A stretch of 64,000 bases of DNA, from positions 62,001-126,000 of the forward strand of contig JBOHRN010000010.1 in assembly GCA_050732775.1 (NCBI GenBank). The letters are read 5' to 3'. Shown piece by piece: positions 1-8,383 of this stretch; within the stretch, counting starts at the first letter, position 1; every line of letters begins with the position of its first letter. Made by a program: the position numbers and the translations under genes. The notes beneath the pieces are model-generated. The model saw nothing but the letters and a program-made list of their open reading frames with translations, ran no database searches and was not told the DNA's origin. The DNA is from JBOHRN01 sp050732775 (GTDB taxonomy: Bacteria; Gemmatimonadota; Gemmatimonadetes; Longimicrobiales; Longimicrobiaceae).

Positions 1-984
1 CTCGTCTACCACTACGGCCAGGTGAACGCGCTCCCGTTGCATTTCTAACAGGAGTTGCTGGACCGGCTTGCTTTCGGGCACGAAGGCAACCGGCCTAATG
101 AGGCCGGCCAACTCCGAGCTCCCCTTCCGGTCGGCTTTCCACACGTCGCGCGCCACCACCACCCCAACCACTGAATCGACCGAGTCGCGGTACACCGGAA
201 GACGGAAGTGGCCCGACTGGAGCATCACCTCCACCGCTTCGCTCACCTCGGCGGTCTCGGCTAGGGCGGTCACGTCGGGGCGCGGGGTCATCACCTCCTC
301 CGCCACGGTCTCGGAGAGGTCGAAGACGCCGTGGATCATCTCGGCCGGTTCGCCCTCCAGCAGACCGTGCTCGCGGGTCTGGGCCACCAGCATGCGGATC
401 TCCTGGGGGTGGTGGACGCGCTCGGCCGCGGTGGGCGTCCTGAGTCCCAGGGTGCGCAGGAGCAGGTTGGCCGAACCGTTCAGGACCAGGATGAAAGGTC
501 TCAACAGCTTGGAGAAGACGATTAGTGGCCCGGCGCTCCACATACTGGTCCCCTCCGGAAAGAGGAGGGCGAGAGACTTGGGGGCCAGCTCCCCGAGCAC
601 GATGTGCAGAAAGGTGATCAAGCCAAAGGCAATGGTCCCGGCCACGGCGTGGCTGGCCACCACGTCCCAGGGAGCGGGGAGTCCGTCAAAGAGCTGGATC
701 AGGATGGTGGCGATGGTGGCCTCGCCCACCCACCCCAGCCCTAGCGAGGAGACGGTGATACCCAACTGAGTGCCGGAGATGTAGTGGTCCAGGTGGTGGA
801 TGGCGCCAAGAGCTACTTTGGCGCGCCGGTTGCCGGCGTTGGCAAGGCTGTCCAGGCGGGTACGCCGGGCGCCCACCAGGGAGAACTCGGCGGCCACGAA
901 GAAGCCGTTGGAGAGCACCAAAAACAAGGCCAGCCCCACGCGCCAGACGATATCGCCCACGCTCAGTACAACTTCACCGTTCAT
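1..984 (-). CDS. CNNM/CBS-domain membrane protein (HlyC/CorC family), 3' end cut by window
   Basis: The minus-strand frame is open from the ATG at 984 to the window edge, giving 328 residues without a stop. An N-terminal hydrophobic segment followed by FFVAAEFSLVGARRTRLDSL is typical of the CNNM (DUF21) domain, as is GTQLGITVSSLGLGWVGEA further on. Next comes a CBS pair, seen in EEVMTPRPDVTALAETAEV and the HFRLPVYRDSVDSVVGVV stretch. Family members sit in the inner membrane and are linked to Mg2+/Co2+ efflux or tolerance; the older hemolysin name is misleading. The C-terminal CorC/HlyC domain would lie beyond base 1. The gene stands 63 bases downstream of the mutase gene. Family assignment is firm, substrate unknown. 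Confidence 0.85.
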   Translation of the reverse strand, partial: MNGEVVLSVGDIVWRVGLALFLVLSNGFFVAAEFSLVGARRTRLDSLANAGNRRAKVALGAIHHLDHYISGTQLGITVSSLGLGWVGEATIATILIQLFDGLPAPWDVVASHAVAGTIAFGLITFLHIVLGELAPKSLALLFPEGTSMWSAGPLIVFSKLLRPFILVLNGSANLLLRTLGLRTPTAAERVHHPQEIRMLVAQTREHGLLEGEPAEMIHGVFDLSETVAEEVMTPRPDVTALAETAEVSEAVEVMLQSGHFRLPVYRDSVDSVVGVVVARDVWKADRKGSSELAGLIRPVAFVPESKPVQQLLLEMQRERVHLAVVVDE

Positions 985-1047
985 CAGAGTTGGTCAATGG
1001 TAATGGAGTGGGCGCGGGGGGCCAAAAAACCTTCAAGGCCGCTTGCA

Positions 1048-2781
1048 CTAAAAGAAGACGGGCTCCTGGTACGCCCCGTAAACGCCTTCCAGCGAGTGGC
1101 GGATCTCGTACAAGGTTGCGTGGGCGCGGACCGCTTCGAGCATGGCGGGAATCACGTTCTCTTCCCGGCGCGCCGCCTCTTGCAGCGCGGCGAGGGCGCG
1201 TTCGACCTCGCCCGGGTCGCGGCTGGCGCGCAGGGCGGCCATCCGCTCGCGCTGCCGCCGCTGGGACTCTTCGCCCACCTTGAGCAAGGGGATCTCCAGC
1301 TCTTCTCCCTCCACGGTAAAGTCGTTGACCCCCACGATCACCCGCTCGGCGCCCTCTATCTCGTGCTGCTGGCGCCGGGCCGAACGGGCGATCTCCCGTT
1401 GGAAGTAGCCGTTCTCGATGCCCGCTACCACACCACCCAACTGGTCTATCTCGGCAAAGATCTCCCGGGCCTCCTCTTCCAGCCGGTCGGTGAGACGCTC
1501 CACGTAGTAGGAGCCGGCCAAGGGATCGATGGTGTTGGAAACTCCGGTCTCGAAGGCGAGGATCTGCTGGGTGCGGAGCGCGATCTGCACCGCTTTCTCG
1601 GTGGGTAGGGCGAGCGTCTCGTCCATGGAGTTGGTGTGCAACGACTGGGTGCCCCCCAAGACCGCGGCCATCGCCTGGTACGCCACCCGCACGATGTTGT
1701 TCTCGGGTTGCTGGGCCGTGAGGGTGACCCCAGCGGTCTGGGCGTGGGTGCGCAGACGCCAGCTCTCCGGCTTTTTGGCGCCGTACTCCTCGCGCAGGGC
1801 ACGCGCCCAGATTCGCCTCCCGGCGCGCATCTTTGCCACCTCCTCGAAGAAGTCGTTGTGTACGTCCCAGAAAAAGGAGAGCTGGGGCGCGAAGTCGTCC
1901 ACCTCGAGCCCCCGTTCCACCCCCCGCTCCACGTACTCAAAGCCGTTTTTCAGCGTGTAGGCGAGCTCCTGCGCGGCCGTGGCACCCGCCTCGCGGATGT
2001 GGTAACCGGAGATGGAGATGGGGTTGTACTTGGGGGCGTGCTCGCTGCACCACTCGAACATGTCGATGATGAGCTTGAGCGCGGGTTCGGGGGGGTACAC
2101 CCAAGCGTGCTGGGCCTGGTACTCCTTGAGGATGTCGTTCTGGACGGTGCCGCGCAGCTTCTCGGGCGGGACTCCCTGCTTCTCGGCCGCCACCACGTAG
2201 AAGCAGAAAAGGATGATGGCCGGGCCGTTGATGGTCATGGAAACCGAGACCTGGTCGAGCGGAATGCCGCCGAACAGAGTCTCCATGTCGTCTAGCGAGG
2301 AGACGGCGACGCCGCACATGCCCACCTCTCCGAGAGCCCGCTGGTGGTCCGAGTCGTACCCCATCAGGGTGGGAAAATCGAAAGCCACCGAAAGCCCGGT
2401 CTGGCCGCGCCCGAGCAGGAACTTGTAGCGCCGGTTGGTCTCTTCCGAAGTACCGAAGCCGGAGAACTGCCGCTTGGTCCAGAGCCGGGTCCGGTACATG
2501 GTCCCGTAAGGTCCGCGGGTAAACGGATAGCGGCCCGGAAAGCCGAGTTTGTCCAGGTAGTAAGCGGCCTCGCCGACAGAGGGGTCAGGGCGGTCGAGGG
2601 GTGTATAGAGCGGCTCGACCTCACTTCCCGAGACCGAGGTAAAGTTGGCGTCACGGGCAGGCGTGTCCCCAGCTCTCTCTTTCCAGGCGCTGAGCTCGGC
2701 GCGGAGACGCTCGATTTCGCGCTCCTGGTGCCCGAGCCGCTCCAGTAGCTCGGTGGAGCTCTGCCCCAAGGTGGTGCTCAT
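1048..2781 (-). CDS. Coenzyme B12-dependent acyl-CoA mutase large subunit, isobutyryl-CoA mutase-like
   Basis: 577 residues with the TIM-barrel mutase domain only. The C-terminal B12-binding domain is missing, as in two-subunit mutases, so a small subunit must be encoded elsewhere. The region RGPYGTMYRTRLWTKRQF (about 90-106) aligns with the substrate channel of methylmalonyl-CoA mutase and QNDILKEYQAQHAWVYPP (about 214-231) with its carboxylate site. The residues matching Tyr89 and Arg207 of the Propionibacterium enzyme are Phe106 and Gln224, the pair known from isobutyryl-CoA mutase. The product therefore probably interconverts isobutyryl-CoA and butyryl-CoA. The N-terminus (about 8-38) looks like a coiled coil. 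ATG at 2781 has GAGG five bases upstream. The chaperone GTPase gene lies 25 bases upstream. Automatic annotation would probably say methylmalonyl-CoA mutase. Confidence 0.88.
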   Translation of the reverse strand: MSTTLGQSSTELLERLGHQEREIERLRAELSAWKERAGDTPARDANFTSVSGSEVEPLYTPLDRPDPSVGEAAYYLDKLGFPGRYPFTRGPYGTMYRTRLWTKRQFSGFGTSEETNRRYKFLLGRGQTGLSVAFDFPTLMGYDSDHQRALGEVGMCGVAVSSLDDMETLFGGIPLDQVSVSMTINGPAIILFCFYVVAAEKQGVPPEKLRGTVQNDILKEYQAQHAWVYPPEPALKLIIDMFEWCSEHAPKYNPISISGYHIREAGATAAQELAYTLKNGFEYVERGVERGLEVDDFAPQLSFFWDVHNDFFEEVAKMRAGRRIWARALREEYGAKKPESWRLRTHAQTAGVTLTAQQPENNIVRVAYQAMAAVLGGTQSLHTNSMDETLALPTEKAVQIALRTQQILAFETGVSNTIDPLAGSYYVERLTDRLEEEAREIFAEIDQLGGVVAGIENGYFQREIARSARRQQHEIEGAERVIVGVNDFTVEGEELEIPLLKVGEESQRRQRERMAALRASRDPGEVERALAALQEAARREENVIPAMLEAVRAHATLYEIRHSLEGVYGAYQEPVFF

Positions 2782-2806
2782 GGAATCCTCTTCATCTGCG
2801 GCTCAC

Positions 2807-3877
2807 TCACTCCTCTCCGAACACATCCCGTACGATCCGCCCAGCCACCGAGTAAGGGGTCTCGTCGCCCGCCTCCAGAGCGTCGAGCGACCGGCGTAAC
2901 AGCTCCTCCCCCCCTCCCTGCCGCCACACCCGCTCGCGCAGTGCCCGCTCGACCACCCCCTTCGTCCGTTCAGCGAGCCGGCGCCGGCGCCGCTCGCCGA
3001 GGGCGCCGCTCTCTTCCAGATACACCCCATGCCGGTCGAGGGTCGCCAGCAGCTCGCCGGTGCCCTCTCCCGACTGCGCCACGGTCTTGAGAACGGGGAT
3101 CGCCCACCCCCCCGCCTCCTGCAACGACGCCTTGTGCTCGCGCCGGGCGACCTTGCCCAGCGACCGGAGCGAGACGCCGTGGTGTGCCGCCCCGGCCGGT
3201 GCCCGCCGGTCGCCAAGCCGCATATGGAGCGTGACTTCCACCTCTTGCAGTAGCTTGTCGGCGCCCGGCCGGTCGGCCTTGTTGATCGCGAAGAGGTCGG
3301 CGATCTCCATCAGCCCCGCCTTCATCGCCTGCACCGAGTCGCCGGACTCGGGTACCAGCACTACCACCGTGGTGTCGGCGGTGCCGGCGATCTCCAACTC
3401 GGACTGTCCCACCCCCACCGTCTCCAGAATCACCCGGTCGAAGCCGAAGGCGTCCAGCAGGTCGGCGACCTCCCGGGTAGAAATCGCGAGCCCCCCGAGC
3501 GAGCCCCGGCTGGCCATAGAGCGGATAAATACGCCGCTGTCGGTGGAAACGTTACTCATGCGGATGCGGTCGCCCAGCAGAGCGCCGCCGGTGTAAGGCG
3601 AAGTAGGGTCTACCGCCACCACACCCACCGTTTCGCCCCGTTCCCGGTACGCCGCGGCCAACTTGGAGGTAAGGGTCGACTTGCCCGCCCCCGGCGGACC
3701 GGTCATCCCTATCCTTTGCGCCCGCCCCAGCCGGGGATGCAGCTCGTGCAGCAGCCGCTCGAAGCCCGGACGCTCGTTCTCTACCAGGGAGATGGCGCGG
3801 GCGAGCGCGAGGCGGCGGCCGGCGCGGAAGTCGTCCAACAGCGGTTCAACCGGGTCGGCCAAGGTGGTGGCGCTCAC
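2807..3877 (-). CDS. meaB: MeaB/ArgK-type GTPase, acyl-CoA mutase chaperone
   Basis: 356 residues, a G3E-family P-loop GTPase. Visible motifs are the Walker A GPPGAGKST (60-68), the AVDPTSPYTGGALLGDRIRM segment and the NKAD guanine-specificity motif. Family members load or protect the adenosylcobalamin cofactor of methylmalonyl-CoA and isobutyryl-CoA mutases. The gene directly precedes the mutase gene, so the two products very likely work together. The start is GTG at 3877, with no good alternative and only a weak Shine-Dalgarno sequence. It lies 39 bases downstream of guaA and may share its transcript. Length and motifs are normal for the family. Confidence 0.93.
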   Translation of the reverse strand: MSATTLADPVEPLLDDFRAGRRLALARAISLVENERPGFERLLHELHPRLGRAQRIGMTGPPGAGKSTLTSKLAAAYRERGETVGVVAVDPTSPYTGGALLGDRIRMSNVSTDSGVFIRSMASRGSLGGLAISTREVADLLDAFGFDRVILETVGVGQSELEIAGTADTTVVVLVPESGDSVQAMKAGLMEIADLFAINKADRPGADKLLQEVEVTLHMRLGDRRAPAGAAHHGVSLRSLGKVARREHKASLQEAGGWAIPVLKTVAQSGEGTGELLATLDRHGVYLEESGALGERRRRRLAERTKGVVERALRERVWRQGGGEELLRRSLDALEAGDETPYSVAGRIVRDVFGEE

Positions 3878-3916
3878 GCGGGAAAGGTGCCCCCCGGGGT
3901 GGCGGGGGTCAAGCCG

Positions 3917-5464
3917 TTACTCCCACTCAATAGTGGCCGGCGGTTTGGAGGAGACGTCGTAGCAGACCCGGTTTACGCCGTCGACCTGGTTGATGATCCG
4001 GGTGGAGATACGCTGAAGAACCTCGTGCGGGAAAGGGTACCAGTCGGCGGTCATGCCGTCGCGGCTGGTCACCGCCCGCAGGGCGCAGACGTATTCGTAG
4101 GTACGCTCGTCGCCCATTACCCCCACCGACTTCACCGGCAGGAGCACGGCGAACGCCTGCCAGATCTCGTCGTAAAGACCGGCGGCGCGGATCTCCTCCA
4201 GGTAGATGGCGTCGGCGTGCTGGAGGATGGCCACCCGCTCCCGGTCCACCGAACCGAGCACGCGCACGGCGAGCCCCGGGCCGGGAAAGGGGTGGCGGCC
4301 CACCAGCTCCTCGGGGAGCCCCAGCTCGCGCCCTACCCTGCGGACTTCATCCTTGAAAAGCTCCCGCAGCGGCTCGACCAGCTCGAAGTTCATCTTTTCC
4401 TTGAGCCCCCCCACGTTGTGGTGCGTCTTGATGGTCGCCGATGGTCCCTTCACCGACAGCGACTCGATCACGTCGGGGTAGAGTGTGCCCTGGACCAGGA
4501 AGTGGGCGTCGGCGCCGATACCCTCCGCAGCCTGCTCGAAAACGTCGATGAAGGTGTTTCCGATCACCTTGCGCTTCTTCTCCGGGTCATCGACCCCGGC
4601 CAGGCGAGAGAGGAAGAGGTCGGCGGCGTCGATCACTTCCAGCTTCATCGCCAGGTGGCGGTGGAAGGTGGCCTCCACGCTTTCCCGCTCGTTTAGCCGC
4701 AAGAGCCCGGTGTCGACGAAGATGCAGGTGAGCCGGTCGCCGATGGCGCGGTGTACCAGCGCGGCCGCCACCGACGAGTCTACCCCGCCGGAGAGCCCGC
4801 ACAAGGCACGGGCACCATCCACTAGCTCGCGTACGCGAGCTACCTCGGCCTCTAGGAAGGAGCCAGCGGTCCAGGTGGGTTCGCAGCCACACACGTCGAA
4901 GAGGAAGTTGGAGATGATCTCGTCGCCGCGCGCGGTGTGCGCCACTTCGGGGTGAAACTGGACGCCGAAGATGGGCCTGTCCCCTGCCCGGAAGGCGGCG
5001 CACGGAAGGTCGCTGGTGGTGGCGATGACGTGGTACCCTGCGGGCAGCTCCGTCACGTGGTCGCCGTGGCTCATCCACGCCTGGGTTTTCTCGCCCTGGT
5101 GAAAGCCGGCGAAGACGCCCCCCGGCTCGAGCACGGTGACGGTAGAGCGTCCGTACTCCCGCCTGCCCCTCTCCACCACTCCACCCTCCAGCGCGGTGAT
5201 GAGTTGCATGCCGTAACAGACGCCGAGGACGGGAACGCCCAGCCCCAGCAGCCCGGGATCGGCGCTGGGTACGTCGTCTCCGTACACCGACGACGGCCCG
5301 CCCGAAAGGATCACCCCCCGGGGGTTCCAAGCCCTTATCCAGTCGAGGTCGCGGGTAGGGGGGTGGATCTCCGAATATACCCGTTCCTCGCGGACCCGGC
5401 GGGCGATGAGCTGGGTGTACTGGGAGCCGAAGTCGATGATGAGGACGCGGTTTTCTTCCACCAT
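3917..5464 (-). CDS. guaA: GMP synthase (glutamine-hydrolysing)
   Basis: 515 residues, a usual GuaA length. It converts XMP to GMP using glutamine and ATP. The class I glutamine amidotransferase domain comes first, with nucleophile Cys83 in GVCYGMQLI and the His/Glu pair in QFHPEV. The ATP pyrophosphatase domain follows with the SGGVDSS P-loop, then the dimerisation domain ending in KPPATIEWE. The reading frame stays open upstream to 5671, but homology begins at MVEENRVLIIDFGSQYTQ. The ATG at 5464 lies one base after the stop of the preceding small gene, so I chose it. Translational coupling to the cytochrome c maturation genes is likely, although the functions are unrelated. Confidence 0.97.
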   Translation of the reverse strand: MVEENRVLIIDFGSQYTQLIARRVREERVYSEIHPPTRDLDWIRAWNPRGVILSGGPSSVYGDDVPSADPGLLGLGVPVLGVCYGMQLITALEGGVVERGRREYGRSTVTVLEPGGVFAGFHQGEKTQAWMSHGDHVTELPAGYHVIATTSDLPCAAFRAGDRPIFGVQFHPEVAHTARGDEIISNFLFDVCGCEPTWTAGSFLEAEVARVRELVDGARALCGLSGGVDSSVAAALVHRAIGDRLTCIFVDTGLLRLNERESVEATFHRHLAMKLEVIDAADLFLSRLAGVDDPEKKRKVIGNTFIDVFEQAAEGIGADAHFLVQGTLYPDVIESLSVKGPSATIKTHHNVGGLKEKMNFELVEPLRELFKDEVRRVGRELGLPEELVGRHPFPGPGLAVRVLGSVDRERVAILQHADAIYLEEIRAAGLYDEIWQAFAVLLPVKSVGVMGDERTYEYVCALRAVTSRDGMTADWYPFPHEVLQRISTRIINQVDGVNRVCYDVSSKPPATIEWE

Positions 5465-5465
5465 G

Positions 5466-5840
5466 TCAGGACATGGGTGGCGAGAGGCTCCGCCCGCACC
5501 CCGCGCAAAACCGGCTCCCGGGAGGGTTGGCGAAGCCGCAGCACGAAACCGGGCCGGGAAGCTCTCGCTCGGCCCGGTCGGCGCGGCGCATCGCCTCCAC
5601 CGCCTCGGCCTCGAGTCGCCCGCGCAGCTCGTGGTGGTCGCTACTGTCCAGCTTACCTGCTTGCAGGTCAAAGTCCAGGTCGCGGATAGCTTCCAGAGCC
5701 GCGCTCCGCCGCTCGCGGAGCTCGGCGGTGCCGGCCGGGAGCGGATTGGCCTGCGGCGCGCCGCGGCGGACGAAGAGTGGCCACGCCACCCAGAGCGCGG
5801 CCCCCGCGGCGAGTAGGACGGAAAGGGCGAAGAGGGCCAT
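5466..5840 (-). CDS. Small membrane-anchored zinc-ribbon protein, CcmI-like N-terminus
   Basis: 124 residues. One N-terminal membrane helix (about 2-24) is followed by a charged helical segment, RRSAALEAIRDLDFDLQAGK, which resembles the membrane-proximal part of CcmI/CycH. The end holds two Cys pairs, PVSCCGFANPPGSRFCAGCG, which look like a zinc ribbon. The gene sits five bases after the ccmF-ccmH fusion and one base before guaA. Context suggests a role in handling apocytochrome or CcmH thiols, but that is inference. There is no TPR domain, so it is not a full CcmI. The ATG at 5840 was chosen because upstream sequence in the frame overlaps the CcmF-CcmH gene and looks random. Confidence 0.75.
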   Translation of the reverse strand: MALFALSVLLAAGAALWVAWPLFVRRGAPQANPLPAGTAELRERRSAALEAIRDLDFDLQAGKLDSSDHHELRGRLEAEAVEAMRRADRAERELPGPVSCCGFANPPGSRFCAGCGRSLSPPMS

Positions 5841-5845
5841 CCCCG

Positions 5846-8383
5846 CTACTCCGGCTCGCCCAGGGCGTGCTCCAGCCGGGCTCGTTCCGAGCTGGAAATA
5901 CTTTGAGCCGGAGCCGGGCCGCCCCGGCCCGGAAAGCCCAATCCCCGGAGCTTCCACGCCACTAGCAGCGCGCCCAGGAGGAGGACGCCTGGGGGGATGA
6001 GCCACGCCCACACGCCAAACCCTTTCCGTTGGGGCACGGCCCGGTACTCCTCGCCGTGGCGGGCGAGCGTCCACGCCACCAGTTGGCCGGCGTCCATGCC
6101 GGTCCCGGCTAGGTCGTGGATACTGTCGCGCAACGCCGCGGCTTGACCGCTGGGGCACACTTCGAGCATGAGCCCTGGGCAGTAGGGTGACTTCAAGCGT
6201 CCGATGGCCGCGCGGGCCTCGTCGCCGGGCGTCTGCGCCACCAGCGGGGGGGCGCCGAGCAAAAGTAAGAGCGCCGCCAGCCGTGAGCGGCGAACCGCGA
6301 GCCGCCAGATACCGGCCACCAACTCCGGCTTCCGGCGCCGGGGGCGTTGCTCGCGAGTAGCCGCCGGCGGCCCGTCTTGGCGATCGGGTGGCGGAGAGCC
6401 GCGGGGTGTCCGCTCCGGCCACAGGGCGATCAGAGTGCCCGCGGCGACTATCACCGCGCCCAGCCAGATCCACGACACCAGCGGGTTGACCAGAGCCCGG
6501 AAAGTCACCAAGGGCTGGGAGTTGGAACCGTCGAGCACGCCATTGGGATCGTCGAGCCCGGCCAGTACCAGGTACAGGTCTTCGTTCCAGGCCCGGCGGA
6601 TACCCGCGCGGGTGTTGCTCTCCTCCCGCCGGCTGTACGCCCGCAGCTCGGGTGTGAGCACTCCCACCCGTTCGCCGTCCTTGGCCACTTCCACGGCGGT
6701 GGCCAGCTTGGTCATGTTGGTGGCCGTGTACCACGAAGTCCCCAGGTAGGTGAGCCGGTACTCGTGGCCGAACGGAGACGCGACGGTCATCTCCTCTCCC
6801 GGCGCCAGGGTGGCTTGCTCCTCCACGTCGTACGCCGAGCCCGCGAAGCCCGAGAAGATTACGATTATCCCCGCGTGGACCAGGTAGCCGCCGTAGCGGC
6901 GCCGGTTGCGTGCCACCAGACGGACCAAGGCGGCCAACCACCTCTCGCCCCGGGAGACGGCGCGGACGCGCGCGCCCTTCCAGAACTCCCTGCCGTTTAC
7001 CACCAAGGCGAAGGTAGCGAGCGTAAAGGTCAGCAGCGCCTCGGTGTGGCGCACGCCCGAGGCGAAGAGAAGCGCCCCCACCACCACGGCCGCCGCCAGC
7101 GGTGACGAGAAGTTCCGCCTCAGGTTCCCGGGGCTCGCCTTACGCCAGCCGATTACCGGGCCGATCCCCATCAGGGCCAGCAAGATGAGACCGAGCGGCA
7201 CGTTCACGCTGTCAAAGTACTCCGGCCCGGTACCCATCTCCTGGCCGGTAGCCGCTTCGGAGATGAGCGGGAACATGGTCCCCCACATCACCGCGATCAT
7301 CGCTCCCACGAAGAGGAGGTTGTTGGTCAAGAACGCGGCCTCGCGCGACAGGAACGACTCCAACCGGCTCTCGGATTCGAGCCGGTCCCTGCGCCACCAC
7401 ACCAGTCCGGCCGAGACAACCGCCAGCACCCCGAGAAAGCCCAAGAAGACATACGAGATGGCCAGGTTCCGGGCAAAGGAGTGGACCGACTCGATGAGCC
7501 CGGAACGGGTTAGGAAGGTGGCAAAAATGGTGAGGATAAAGGTGCCCAAGATGAGGAGCAGGTTCCACGCCTTGAGCATCCCCCGCTTCTCCTGGATCAT
7601 CACCGAGTGCAAGAAGGCGGTGCCGGTGAGCCAGGGGAGGAGCGATGCGTTCTCAACCGGGTCCCAGAACCAGTACCCGCCCCAACCCAACGTTTCGTAC
7701 GCCCAGATCATGCCCATCACGATCCCGCAGGTGAGGAAGAACCACGCCGCGAGTGTCCAGCGGCGGGTCACCGCGATCCAGCGGGTGTCCAGCCGGCCGC
7801 TGAGCAGAGCCGCCACGGCGAAAGCAAAGGGCACGGTAAAGGCGGTAAAGCCGAGGTACAGCGTGGGCGGGTGGATGGTCATCCAGTAGTTCTGGAGCTG
7901 GGGGTTGAGCCCGCGTCCGTCCGCCGGGGTAAAGTCGAGCTGCTCGAAGGGGTTGGAGGTAAAGAGGATAACCACCAGGAAGAAGAGCAGCACGAGGTGC
8001 AGGGTGCCCGCCACGTAGGGCATCAAGTCCCGGTTCGAGCGGCGGTTGCGGAAAACCGCCAGTGCCGCGAACGAAGAAAGCATGAGCCCCCAAAGCACCA
8101 GAGAGCCGGCGTGACCCGCCCAGAGCCCGGTGACCTTGTAGTAAGTGGCCAGCTCCCGGTTGGAGTAACCGGCTACGTACAGGTAGTGGTATTCGTCTCC
8201 CAGAAAGCTCGCGATCACGGCGACGGCAGCCACCAGCAAGAGCGCCCACACCGCGTAGCTCGCCCGCTCGCCCGAGAGTACCAGGTCGCCGCGACGGCGG
8301 GCGCCGCCCAAGAACGAAACCAGCGCCCCCCAGCCAGCGAGCAGGAGGGCGATCCAGAGCGCGACCTCTCCCACCCCGGTCAC
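5846..8383 (-). CDS. ccmF: Cytochrome c heme lyase subunit CcmF fused to a CcmH-like domain
   Basis: About 845 residues. Residues 1 to roughly 650 are CcmF: many membrane helices, the heme-handling WWD-type motif WGGYWFWDPVENASLLPWL and the conserved periplasmic region. After a basic linker comes a new hydrophobic segment ending in PPLVAQTP, which looks like an embedded signal sequence. A CcmH-like domain follows, LKSPYCPGLMLEVCPSGQA, and then a last membrane helix (about 790-810). CcmF and CcmH are normally separate proteins that ligate heme to apocytochrome c. The two Cys (735 and 743) are spaced C-x7-C instead of the usual CxxC. The likely start is GTG at 8383, overlapping the ccmE stop (GTGA). 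An upstream GTG at 8425 is possible but encodes residues unlike CcmF. Confidence 0.9.
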   Translation of the reverse strand: MTGVGEVALWIALLLAGWGALVSFLGGARRRGDLVLSGERASYAVWALLLVAAVAVIASFLGDEYHYLYVAGYSNRELATYYKVTGLWAGHAGSLVLWGLMLSSFAALAVFRNRRSNRDLMPYVAGTLHLVLLFFLVVILFTSNPFEQLDFTPADGRGLNPQLQNYWMTIHPPTLYLGFTAFTVPFAFAVAALLSGRLDTRWIAVTRRWTLAAWFFLTCGIVMGMIWAYETLGWGGYWFWDPVENASLLPWLTGTAFLHSVMIQEKRGMLKAWNLLLILGTFILTIFATFLTRSGLIESVHSFARNLAISYVFLGFLGVLAVVSAGLVWWRRDRLESESRLESFLSREAAFLTNNLLFVGAMIAVMWGTMFPLISEAATGQEMGTGPEYFDSVNVPLGLILLALMGIGPVIGWRKASPGNLRRNFSSPLAAAVVVGALLFASGVRHTEALLTFTLATFALVVNGREFWKGARVRAVSRGERWLAALVRLVARNRRRYGGYLVHAGIIVIFSGFAGSAYDVEEQATLAPGEEMTVASPFGHEYRLTYLGTSWYTATNMTKLATAVEVAKDGERVGVLTPELRAYSRREESNTRAGIRRAWNEDLYLVLAGLDDPNGVLDGSNSQPLVTFRALVNPLVSWIWLGAVIVAAGTLIALWPERTPRGSPPPDRQDGPPAATREQRPRRRKPELVAGIWRLAVRRSRLAALLLLLGAPPLVAQTPGDEARAAIGRLKSPYCPGLMLEVCPSGQAAALRDSIHDLAGTGMDAGQLVAWTLARHGEEYRAVPQRKGFGVWAWLIPPGVLLLGALLVAWKLRGLGFPGRGGPAPAQSISSSERARLEHALGEPE

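Noticed and set aside
985..1047. Terminator after the mutase gene
   Set aside because: The minus strand has a T6 run, but only a three-base stem with a three-base loop can form before it.
3716..4696. 326-residue plus-strand frame opposite meaB and guaA
   Set aside because: It crosses two conserved minus-strand genes and shows no family motif.
5841..6941. Long upstream extension of the zinc-ribbon gene
   Set aside because: The extension lies inside ccmF-ccmH in another frame and is Arg/Pro-rich; the small protein starts at 5840 next to the upstream stop.
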